The position numbers were made by a program, and so were the translations under genes. A model generated the notes under the pieces. That model was not told where the DNA came from. It ran no database searches and saw only the letters and a program-made list of their open reading frames with translations. DNA of 64,000 bases from Paenibacillus_AA sp045062745 (GTDB taxonomy: Bacteria; Bacillota; Bacilli; Paenibacillales; NBRC-103111), in NCBI RefSeq assembly GCF_045062745.1, contig NZ_JBJGED010000002.1:248001-312000 (forward strand). The letters run 5' to 3'. Every line of letters starts with the position of its first letter. Position 1 is the first letter of the stretch. Shown here in pieces: positions 25,215 through 33,099 of this stretch.

Positions 25215-26900
25215 TTACTTCCCCGCTTGCGAATGCTCCTCATGAAGCAACCTCCTGAGCACCTTGCCGACCATGCTCTTCGGGAGCGTCTCGCGGAATT
25301 CATACTTCCGGGGCACCTTGTAAGCGGCGAGCTTGGAGCGGCAATACACATCGAGCTCCTCTTCTGTCAGGGTGGTCCCCGGCTTCGCGACGACATACGC
25401 CTTCACCGATTCGCCCCGGTATTCGTCGGGAATGCCGATGACCGCCGCCTCCAGCACGGACGGATGCTCGAACAGCACCTCCTCCACCTCGCGCGGGAAT
25501 ACTTTGAAGCCTCCGGCGTTGATCATATCCTTCTTCCGATCGACGATATAGAAGTATCCTTCTTCATCCATAGATGCCATGTCCCCGGTTCGAAGCCACC
25601 CCTCCCGCAGCACCGCCTCCGTCTCCTGCGGCCGGTTCCAGTAGCCCTTCATCACTTGCGGCCCCCGGATTTCCATCTCCCCTACCTCGCCTGCCGCGAG
25701 TTCCTCTCCCGTCTCCGGATCGACGATCCGGCAATCGGTGCTCGGCCACGGGATCCCGATGCTGCCCGTCTTGCGCTTCTCCCAGATCGGATTCGCATGC
25801 GTGACCGGCGAGCATTCCGACAAGCCGTAGCCCTCCACGAGCCGGCCGCCGGACAGCGCCTCGAACTGCTGCTGCACCTCGGCCGGCAGCGGAGCCGAGC
25901 CGCTGATGCAGCAGCGCACCGAAGTAAGCTGGTATTTGACCGCCGCCTTCGGATGATGATTGAGCGCGATATACATCGTCGGCGCGCCCGGGAAGATCGT
26001 CGGCTTTTCCTTATGAATCGTCTGTAGCAAGGTGTCGACCTCGAAGCGCGGAATCAGCGCCAGCTTCCCACCCACCGCGACGCTGAAATTCATGCAAACC
26101 GTCATGCCGTATACGTGGAACAGAGGCACTGCCGCCATGACCGTCTCTTGCCCGGGACCCATCCGGTACAGCCACGACCGGCATTGCTCCACATTGGCGA
26201 CCAGATTGCGATGCGTCAGCATGACGCCCTTCGCCGTGCCGGTCGTTCCGCCGGTATATTGCAGCACCGCCACATCTTCCTCGGGGTCAATCCTTTCGGG
26301 CTCGACCGGTCGCGGTTCGGCTTGCCTCAGCAGGCGGGACAATGTGAAGATCCCTTCCTTCTCTAAGTCGATTACGGGCGGTTTCATTCCCTTTCGTTTT
26401 TGTACCACGGGATACAGCCATTTTTTCAAAGTCGGCAAGTAGTCCGGGATGCCCGTCACGATGACCCGCTTCAGGTTGACCTTCTCCCGGATGGAACGAA
26501 TGCGGGAATACAGTACATCCAGACAGACGATCGTGTCGGCCCGTGAATCGTTCAGATGATAGATCAGCTCCCGCTCCACATAGAGCGGGTTCGTCTGGAC
26601 CACGATCGCGCCCAGCAGCAGAGTGCCATAGTAACAGATGACGTATTGCGGAATGTTCGGCAGCATCAGCGCGACCCGATCGCCCTTCTCGATCCCTAGC
26701 CTCTGCAGGGCATAGGCGAATCGATAAGCCGAGTCGAGCAGTTCCTTGTAGCTCATCGAGGCCCCAAAATACACTAGAGCCGGCCGGTTCGCGTATTGCA
26801 CCGCAGCTTCCTTCAAGTAGCTCGTGAGCGGAATTGCGGGAATGGACTGTTCGGGCCTAATTTCGTTCGGATAGCTGGTCACCCATGGACGTTGCGTCAA
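25215..26900 (-). CDS. lcfA: Long-chain fatty acid-CoA ligase LcfA (TTG start)
   Basis: A 561-residue AMP-binding ligase that activates fatty acids to acyl-CoA. Motifs are VLQYTGGTTGTAKGVMLTH (P-loop), VEGYGLSECSPVTH, GDMASMDEEGYFYIVDRKKD and the C-terminal lysine in LPKSMVGKVLRR. The frame is open to an ATG at 26948, but that has no ribosome binding site. The TTG at 26900 follows GGAGGAAGGTGGAGGAG and gives a start (TQRPWVTSYPNEIRP) that aligns with the known start of Bacillus LcfA. It is a single gene, far from the fad cluster but feeding it. Degenerate FadR half-sites lie just upstream. Confidence 0.93.
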   Translation of the reverse strand: MTQRPWVTSYPNEIRPEQSIPAIPLTSYLKEAAVQYANRPALVYFGASMSYKELLDSAYRFAYALQRLGIEKGDRVALMLPNIPQYVICYYGTLLLGAIVVQTNPLYVERELIYHLNDSRADTIVCLDVLYSRIRSIREKVNLKRVIVTGIPDYLPTLKKWLYPVVQKRKGMKPPVIDLEKEGIFTLSRLLRQAEPRPVEPERIDPEEDVAVLQYTGGTTGTAKGVMLTHRNLVANVEQCRSWLYRMGPGQETVMAAVPLFHVYGMTVCMNFSVAVGGKLALIPRFEVDTLLQTIHKEKPTIFPGAPTMYIALNHHPKAAVKYQLTSVRCCISGSAPLPAEVQQQFEALSGGRLVEGYGLSECSPVTHANPIWEKRKTGSIGIPWPSTDCRIVDPETGEELAAGEVGEMEIRGPQVMKGYWNRPQETEAVLREGWLRTGDMASMDEEGYFYIVDRKKDMINAGGFKVFPREVEEVLFEHPSVLEAAVIGIPDEYRGESVKAYVVAKPGTTLTEEELDVYCRSKLAAYKVPRKYEFRETLPKSMVGKVLRRLLHEEHSQAGK

Positions 26901-27085
26901 GCTCCTCCACCTTCCTCCGGTAAGCGTCTTCAGAATGGGTTCATTCATTCATATGGAGGACTGCCTGTTCGACATGAGGAGAAATATAAAATCGACTTAG
27001 TAAACAACGGAATCGTCCCCTCGTCACCGCATAATCCAGCCATGTAGACTGGTGGAGAAGCATCATTACGAAGTGAGGGGAATCT

Positions 27086-28291
27086 ATGGAAACCATCGTT
27101 CTTAACGTCAACCTGTCGACGGATTTCGAGGAGGGCGAGTTGGCTGGCCGGGCGAACAGAGCTATCCAGGCGGCGGTCGATTATGCTGCTGGACTGGGCG
27201 GAGGAACGATCCATCTCGGGGAAGGCGTGTTTCGTCTGGACAGCGCCATTCATCTTCGTTCCAACATTAAGCTTGTGGGTGTCCCGGGCAAAACCGTGCT
27301 GTTCAAAACAAACGAACGCGTTGCGTCTCTTCTCGCCGATGCCGATTTGCACGAGCGCCAGGTAACCGTCGACAAGCCGGAGCTGTTTCCCGTCGGGCAA
27401 ACCGTCACGATACGTAATGCCGACTCCAGCTTGGGCTTTGGCGACACAGTGGCGATCGTGGCAGCAAAGGAAGGGCAGACGCTGTTTCTGGATCGCGAGT
27501 TGAACGCATCTATCGCTGCCGATGGAGGCATCGTCACGACCCAAACCCCGGTGATCAGCGGATACGACTGCGAGCAAGCGGAAATTCGCAACTTAATCGT
27601 GGACGGGAACAAAGCGCAACATTCACGGGCGGACGGTTGCCGCAACGGAGGCATCTTTTTGTTCCGATCGCATCGCGTGAGGATCGAAGGCTGCACGGTT
27701 CGCGATTACAATGGAGACGGGATCAGCTATCAGATTTGCTCGGACATCGACGTGAGGGATTGCGATGTCGTCCGCAACGGGGGCAAAGGGATTCATCCCG
27801 GAAGCGGTACCGTCCGCACTCTTATTCGCAATAGCCGCTTCATGGAGAACGGGATGGACGGCATCTTCCTGTGCTGGCGCGTTCAGGACAGCCTGGTTGA
27901 GCACAACGTGGCCGCCGGCAACGGCATGAGCGGCCTCTCGATCGGTCATAAGGATAATCGGAACGAGATTCGCTACAATCGATTTTCGGATAATCACTTT
28001 TATGGGATTTTTTTCAGGAATGAAACGGAATCGTCTTCGGCCCGGAGCAACCGGATCGAAGGCAATTGGATTGAGGATAACGGATCGGAGTCGATGGGTT
28101 ATGTCGGAATCCGCATACGCGGCTATACGCGAGACACCGATTTGGTGGCGAACCGGATCTCTTTTTCGAAGGCGCCCCTGGATCGTACGATCGGCATCTG
28201 CCTGGAGGAGCACACGAGTAACATACGAGTACAGGACAACGAGTTCGTCAATTGCCGTATGAACACCCATACGCACTGGCTCCCCATTTGA
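27086..28291 (+). CDS. Right-handed parallel beta-helix protein
   Basis: A 401-residue protein with successive beta-helix turns from about residue 60 to the end: repeated short N-G and D-N-rich coils such as VRIEGCTVRDYNGDGISY, IDVRDCDVVRNGGKGIH, SRFMENGMDGIF, VEHNVAAGNGMSGLSI and IRYNRFSDNHFYGIF. The fold is shared by pectate lyases, epimerases and the NosD/CASH group. The first 45 residues resemble the start of glycosidase-like beta-helix proteins (AAVDYAAGLGGGTIHLGEG). There is no signal peptide. GAGGGG precedes the ATG. Activity cannot be assigned; a polysaccharide lyase, hydrolase or epimerase is possible. Confidence 0.82.
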   Translation: METIVLNVNLSTDFEEGELAGRANRAIQAAVDYAAGLGGGTIHLGEGVFRLDSAIHLRSNIKLVGVPGKTVLFKTNERVASLLADADLHERQVTVDKPELFPVGQTVTIRNADSSLGFGDTVAIVAAKEGQTLFLDRELNASIAADGGIVTTQTPVISGYDCEQAEIRNLIVDGNKAQHSRADGCRNGGIFLFRSHRVRIEGCTVRDYNGDGISYQICSDIDVRDCDVVRNGGKGIHPGSGTVRTLIRNSRFMENGMDGIFLCWRVQDSLVEHNVAAGNGMSGLSIGHKDNRNEIRYNRFSDNHFYGIFFRNETESSSARSNRIEGNWIEDNGSESMGYVGIRIRGYTRDTDLVANRISFSKAPLDRTIGICLEEHTSNIRVQDNEFVNCRMNTHTHWLPI

Positions 28292-28313
28292 GTCGCTAGT
28301 TCGCGCTAACCCG

Positions 28314-28370
28314 AAAAAAATAGGCCTTGTCGGCAGCCGAAGCAACCCGAACAGGCCCATTCCTTTTTTT
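28314..28370. terminator. Probable bidirectional terminator
   Basis: An imperfect stem (GGCCT and TCGG pairing CCGA and AGGCC around a 2-base internal loop) lies between a run of seven As and a run of seven to eight Ts, separating the convergent beta-helix and Gfo/Idh/MocA genes. Confidence 0.55.
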
Positions 28371-28387
28371 GATAATTCTCCCAGCTT

Positions 28388-29629
28388 CTATCGGACTGCT
28401 GCGCTAAACGTCTTGTAACCCGCCAGACGGAAAGGCTGCGACGGCTTCGCCCACGGGACTCCCGTCTCCGACAACAGCTTCCGGCTGTCGAACGCCTTGT
28501 TCATCTCCGCCTCGATCCCCTCGATGCAGATGGACAACTGATCGTCCTTGAGGAGATGCCGCGCGATATAATCTTCCGGCACCGTGACGATCGGGCTGGC
28601 CGATTCGAACGCCCCGTTCGCGGCCTGCATATACAAGCGCGCCTTGGCGAGCGGGCTCCTCAATTCCTGCTCTTCCCCTCTCAGCACCCGGATGAAGTTC
28701 ATCAGGTTGCTGCTCATCGGCCACTGCTCCGGATTGTCATACCGCAGTGTCTCTTCCCCATTCTGCAGCGTAACGCTCTCCGTATAATCGCATGTGATCG
28801 TCCCGCCAGTCCCTTCAATCATTACGCGAGGCTTCACAACGGGATTGTTCGCGCATACGGTGGCATAGAAGTATGCCGAAGGTCCCCCACTCATCTCGAC
28901 TCGGATGCAAGACGTGTCTTCGCCTTCAATCGCATTGGCGCGGTACAGCTCCGCCTGCACCTGTGTCGGCTCGTTCGGAGCGCCTTTCGAGAGCGCGGGC
29001 AGCGTAGCTAGCTGCAGCACCATATGCAGCGTATGGGCGAATGGGTTCATCACCGTGCCGTCGAGCACCGGCTGCCCGCCTATAGACAGCTTCCCGGCCC
29101 ACGGCGTCCGGCTGTAATAGCCCTCCGTCCGCTGCCACAGGCCGATCGCCTTGACGGCTTGGACGTCCCCGATCTTCCCCTGCTCCAGCCATTCATTGAT
29201 TTGGCTGCGCGCCTCCAGCGGGAGCGAGCTGAAGTTGACGGCACAGCGGCGGCCGGTGCGCTCGGAAACTTCGATCAGCCGATCGACATCGTCGATCAAG
29301 GCCGCCGGCGGCTTCTCCAGCAGCAGATCGAAGCCGGCCTCCATGACGTCGATGCCCATCCGGGCATGCAGATGAATCGGCGTCGAGACGATGACCAGAT
29401 CGGCCTCGCGCTCGGTGGCGAGCATCTCCTTATAATCGCTGTACAAGCGCGTCCCGTTCTCGGTCAGCTGCGCGGCGAGCTCCTCGGAGATCTTCAAATC
29501 GCTGACGGCGATAAGCCGCACATAGCCGGCCTCGGCGAGCGCGAGCGTCTGCTTCAAGTGAACCGAACCGAACCCGTTGATGCCGATGATTGCAATGCGC
29601 ACGACGGATGTTGCCTCTTGACTGGACAT
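28388..29629 (-). CDS. Gfo/Idh/MocA-family oxidoreductase
   Basis: A 413-residue NAD(P)-dependent sugar dehydrogenase-like protein. The N-terminal Rossmann fold begins RIAIIGINGFGSVHLKQTLA, with DLVIVSTPIHLHARMGIDVMEAG and the catalytic-lysine motif LLLEKPPAALIDDVDRL at about residues 95-110. The C-terminal half has the substrate-side segment GQPVLDGTVMNPFAHTLHM, where His is the usual catalytic residue. Family members oxidise or isomerise inositols, sugars and sugar acids. It is a single gene; the neighbouring beta-helix gene is convergent. Substrate is unknown. Confidence 0.87.
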   Translation of the reverse strand: MSSQEATSVVRIAIIGINGFGSVHLKQTLALAEAGYVRLIAVSDLKISEELAAQLTENGTRLYSDYKEMLATEREADLVIVSTPIHLHARMGIDVMEAGFDLLLEKPPAALIDDVDRLIEVSERTGRRCAVNFSSLPLEARSQINEWLEQGKIGDVQAVKAIGLWQRTEGYYSRTPWAGKLSIGGQPVLDGTVMNPFAHTLHMVLQLATLPALSKGAPNEPTQVQAELYRANAIEGEDTSCIRVEMSGGPSAYFYATVCANNPVVKPRVMIEGTGGTITCDYTESVTLQNGEETLRYDNPEQWPMSSNLMNFIRVLRGEEQELRSPLAKARLYMQAANGAFESASPIVTVPEDYIARHLLKDDQLSICIEGIEAEMNKAFDSRKLLSETGVPWAKPSQPFRLAGYKTFSAAVR

Positions 29630-29716
29630 GCGTACAGTCCCCCCGTAACTGGTTGATGGTTGCCATGGTTGTATTCGAGTTCGACCGCGGAAATCCTGCT
29701 TCCCGGCATCAGAACA

Positions 29717-30916
29717 TCAGAACATATCGAGCAAATAAGGCGTTCTTCGCGGGATCGTCCGTTCGAGCAGCTCCACGGCAGTCGATCGACCTCGCAGCCG
29801 GCCCAACTCCCACAATGCAGCGGGACGGGAGCTCCCGAGCAGAAGCGACGACAACGTGCAAATGTCGCAAGCGAGCCATTCGTCCCCGCCCGCCTCGGTC
29901 CCGTCGGCGGCAGGTAAGACGTTCACGCGTGTGATCGTGAACCCGCCTCCCTGCAGCCATTGAAGCTCCCATGTACCGCCGTTCCATGGAGCGTGCTCAT
30001 CTTGGACGGTTATCCGGAGCGTCGAGCCCGGCGGTTGCGTTGCGAACGGATAGAGGCGCAAGAACGGCTCCAAGTCAACAATTCGCGCCATATAGTACGG
30101 ATACAGCTTCCGCCCGGCCGTGCCCGGCTCCGCGAACCAGTGTGCAGTCGGATCGTCGGCCGGCATGCTGATGTCCACGCTGTCGACGATGGAATCATGG
30201 TTGGCGACGAACTGCCACAGCCCCTTCCGGCTGTCGGCCGAGAGCGGGATCCATTCGTGAATCCGGAACCGCCGATCGCGGATGGCATACAGCATGTACC
30301 CTTCCGGCTCACCTCGATCATTGCAATAGAGCGCCAGCTGCCCCAGCTTGCGACGGAACACGGTCGACTTCCACCAAGCCTCGTCTCGAACGAGCATCCC
30401 GTTGAAGCGGGTTGTATAGGCAGCGTACAACTCGGCCACAACGCCGAGATCCCCTTCGCCGCCGCGTTTGATTTGTCCAGCCGTATCTTTGAACCTGGGC
30501 AGGTGCCGGCTTTCTACGGAATACGTCACTAGATCGCAGAACCACTCCCAGCCGAATTTCCGGTAAAAAGCAAACGAGAACGGGTTCAGCATCGACACCG
30601 TCTGTCCGCTGCGCTTCATCTCCTCCAGGCTGCGTACGATCAGCTTGGACACCAGGCCGCCGCGTCTCAGCTCCGGATAGGTCGCGACATGGGCAATGCC
30701 GCCCATCTCGTAGGCGACCCCCTGCACCATAATGCGCAAGGGAAGGATGGCGACCCGCGCGGCGAGCCGGTCGTCCCGGTAATAACCCCAGATCTGCTCC
30801 GGGACGACTTGCTTGCGCCGCGCCTCCCGCTCTTCCGGAGTGAACGAGACGGCGAACGCCACTTCGGTCATGTCCACAAATTGATCGATTTCGTCGTGTC
30901 TAAGCTGTCGGATCAT
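29717..30916 (-). CDS. Eis-family GNAT N-acetyltransferase
   Basis: A 399-residue tandem-GNAT protein of the Eis type. The acetyl-CoA binding loop is VATYPELRRGGLVSKLIV (about residues 77-94), followed by FSFAFYRKFGWEWF. A second GNAT-like region occupies the middle and an SCP2-like domain the last ~110 residues. The chain ends in LLDMF; in Mycobacterium Eis the terminal Phe carboxylate takes part in catalysis. Eis enzymes acetylate amines, including aminoglycosides, at several positions. The ATG at 30916 has GGGAGTG upstream; the longer frame is unsupported. Confidence 0.88.
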   Translation of the reverse strand: MIRQLRHDEIDQFVDMTEVAFAVSFTPEEREARRKQVVPEQIWGYYRDDRLAARVAILPLRIMVQGVAYEMGGIAHVATYPELRRGGLVSKLIVRSLEEMKRSGQTVSMLNPFSFAFYRKFGWEWFCDLVTYSVESRHLPRFKDTAGQIKRGGEGDLGVVAELYAAYTTRFNGMLVRDEAWWKSTVFRRKLGQLALYCNDRGEPEGYMLYAIRDRRFRIHEWIPLSADSRKGLWQFVANHDSIVDSVDISMPADDPTAHWFAEPGTAGRKLYPYYMARIVDLEPFLRLYPFATQPPGSTLRITVQDEHAPWNGGTWELQWLQGGGFTITRVNVLPAADGTEAGGDEWLACDICTLSSLLLGSSRPAALWELGRLRGRSTAVELLERTIPRRTPYLLDMF

Positions 30917-31245
30917 CCTCTTCACTCCCTTTCGCTTCCCCCGTATTATAGCGGCCTGCGACGGCGGCGGATACAATCGGTTTTTTCGCTTCATGGAGGA
31001 ATTACGGATATTGAAAAATGAGTGAACAAGTGAAAAATCCGTTGATAGCCACCGTACACACGGGATGCTTTAATAAAATTAGCTTTTATCGGAGCATTTC
31101 GGAGTGGCGGGTTCGTCCTTAGCGGTAGCTAATTATGCCGATTCAGGAAGCGTTAGCTCCGATGCCCTATTTCACGCTTTTGCGGTGAAGCACCTAAACA
31201 TACTGAATCTGTAAAAAGAAAAAGGTTCCGACAAAGGGGGATCCT
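30917..31245. other. Intergenic region between two divergent genes
   Basis: About 330 bases with no supported gene. It must hold the promoters of the acetyltransferase (minus; a TATAAT lies at 30945-30950 on that strand) and of the DUF4091 gene (plus). A 34-codon open frame from 31018 has no ribosome binding site close to it. I found no convincing cre site, riboswitch or terminator. Confidence 0.5.
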
Positions 31246-33024
31246 ATGTCCAGCACCGAAAGTCTTGTTCATGTATGGGCCGTGAACGACGGCGAGAAAA
31301 TCCATCGGGACGACTTGTCCAATCCGCACCGTTCCGGCAACAGCGTTTGGGACGGCACCCGGGTTCGCCTGTTCGGCGCTCGCAACGAAACGGTGGCGTT
31401 CCAGATCATCGTTGAGGCGTCCACAGCCATAGGCGGCGTCACGGTCGACATGTCCGCGCTCACGCTCCACACCGACTCCGCCTGTTCCATCCGCAACGAG
31501 CTTCGCTCCCCCACCGATCCGAACGATTATGTCGGTCGCCGGATCGAAGTGTTCACCCAGCATTATCTCTACGTCGCCCCCGAGCTGAGCACGCCGCCTC
31601 AATGGTTCTATGCCCCGAGCGCTCCACCGCTGCAGGCTGCCGGCTGGATTCCGGACGCACTTATTCCGCACGAGGCGAGGGCGGGCTTCGGCGGTCAGCC
31701 GGTTGCGATCGCGGCCGGCAAGAATCAAGGCTTCTGGATCGACATCTACATTCCGGACGACGGCACGCTGATCGCCGGCCTGTATACGGGGTCGGTCCAA
31801 GTCCGGGTAGGACCGGATGCGCCCGCGATCGTCATTCCGGTCGAGCTCGAGCTGCACGACTTCACACTGCCACAGGAGACGCATACGAAAACGATGGTGT
31901 ACACATCGGACGTGAGCGCCTACTTCCCCATGCTGGACAATGCCACGGACGCGCTGCGAAAAATGGCCCACCGCCATCGGTTCGACATCGTCGGCTCCGG
32001 CGTCCACGGTTCGGCATTCGATCTGGATGCTTTGGAGCGGTATAAACCTTATTTGACTGGCGACTACTACAGGACAGAAAACGGGTACGAAGGGCCGGGG
32101 CAAGGTGTCGGCGAGCAGTTGTTCCCTATCGGCATGTACGGCGCCTCGGTGCTTGGGCATGAGCCGGAGGAAATGCAGGCGTCCGCCGCCCGTTGGGTCG
32201 ACTGGTTCCGGCACCTGCAAGAGGAGCATGGATGGAGGGGCACGTATTTCCTATACCTGATCGACGAGCCGAGACCGGACAAGTTCGACTGGATCCGGCG
32301 TCAATGCGAATCGATCAAGGGCTCACGCGGCACGAACCCGAATCTGCCGATCCTGACCACCCGGACGCCTGTCGAGGAGCTGGCGGACAGCATCGACATC
32401 TGGTGCGTCCCGTTCCTGCGTCCTGAGGAGAAAGAGACCGCCGATCGGAAGGGACAGCCCATCTGGTTCTATAACGGCTATCGGCCATCGCACGGGTCTG
32501 TCATCCTGGAAGGCGAAGCCGTCGATCTGCGCGTGAACGCTTGGGTGAAGTGGAAGCACGATGTGGACGTCTACTTCCTCTGGCACGGTACCCATTGGCG
32601 CCACAATCATCAGGGCCCTCGAGGGCGTGCTCCCCAAAACGTATTCGGTTACCCGGTGACGTTCATGTACGTAAACGAGAATCCGGATGATGAGTTCTAC
32701 GGCGAGTCGGGCATTCATTGGGGCAACGGCGACGGCATCTTGTTCTACCCGGGGCGTGATCCGTTCTACCGCGAGCAAGACCGTGGCATCAATGGTCCGA
32801 TCAGCTCGATTCGGATGAAAAATTTGCGCCGGGGCATCCAGGACTACGAATACATGTGGATGGCTTCGGAGAAAGGCCGTCGCGAACAAGTGGACGCGAT
32901 CGTGCGTCAGGCTGTGCCTCGCGTGCTCCACGAGGCGAGCCGCGATCATCCGGTCTCGTGGTCCCCGTCCGGCAACGATTGGGACGCCTGCAGGATGCAG
33001 CTGGCCCGGCTAATTACCGAATAA
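31246..33024 (+). CDS. DUF4091 (GH123-like) putative glycosidase
   Basis: A 592-residue protein with an N-terminal beta-sandwich (about 10-210: VRLFGARNETVAFQIIVEA, VELELHDFTLPQETHTK) and a TIM-barrel part. The latter holds FLYLIDEPRPDKFDWIR (about residue 340), the acidic motif typical of DUF4091 and of glycoside hydrolase family 123. The end has NGPISSIRMKNLRRGIQDYEYMW, a conserved DUF4091 signature. There is no signal peptide, so it acts in the cytoplasm or on imported substrate. AAAGGGGG precedes the ATG. The membrane AraC gene follows 75 bases later on the same strand. Its sugar substrate is unknown. Confidence 0.85.
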   Translation: MSSTESLVHVWAVNDGEKIHRDDLSNPHRSGNSVWDGTRVRLFGARNETVAFQIIVEASTAIGGVTVDMSALTLHTDSACSIRNELRSPTDPNDYVGRRIEVFTQHYLYVAPELSTPPQWFYAPSAPPLQAAGWIPDALIPHEARAGFGGQPVAIAAGKNQGFWIDIYIPDDGTLIAGLYTGSVQVRVGPDAPAIVIPVELELHDFTLPQETHTKTMVYTSDVSAYFPMLDNATDALRKMAHRHRFDIVGSGVHGSAFDLDALERYKPYLTGDYYRTENGYEGPGQGVGEQLFPIGMYGASVLGHEPEEMQASAARWVDWFRHLQEEHGWRGTYFLYLIDEPRPDKFDWIRRQCESIKGSRGTNPNLPILTTRTPVEELADSIDIWCVPFLRPEEKETADRKGQPIWFYNGYRPSHGSVILEGEAVDLRVNAWVKWKHDVDVYFLWHGTHWRHNHQGPRGRAPQNVFGYPVTFMYVNENPDDEFYGESGIHWGNGDGILFYPGRDPFYREQDRGINGPISSIRMKNLRRGIQDYEYMWMASEKGRREQVDAIVRQAVPRVLHEASRDHPVSWSPSGNDWDACRMQLARLITE

Positions 33025-33099
33025 CACAGATGGCAGGCTGCATGGCGTATGATATAATAAGGCCCTCAGGCAACAATCCCGAAGGCAGGTGAGGTACTG

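Noticed and set aside
31018..31122. A 34-codon frame in the large intergenic gap
   Set aside because: No ribosome binding site at proper distance and no recognisable sequence.
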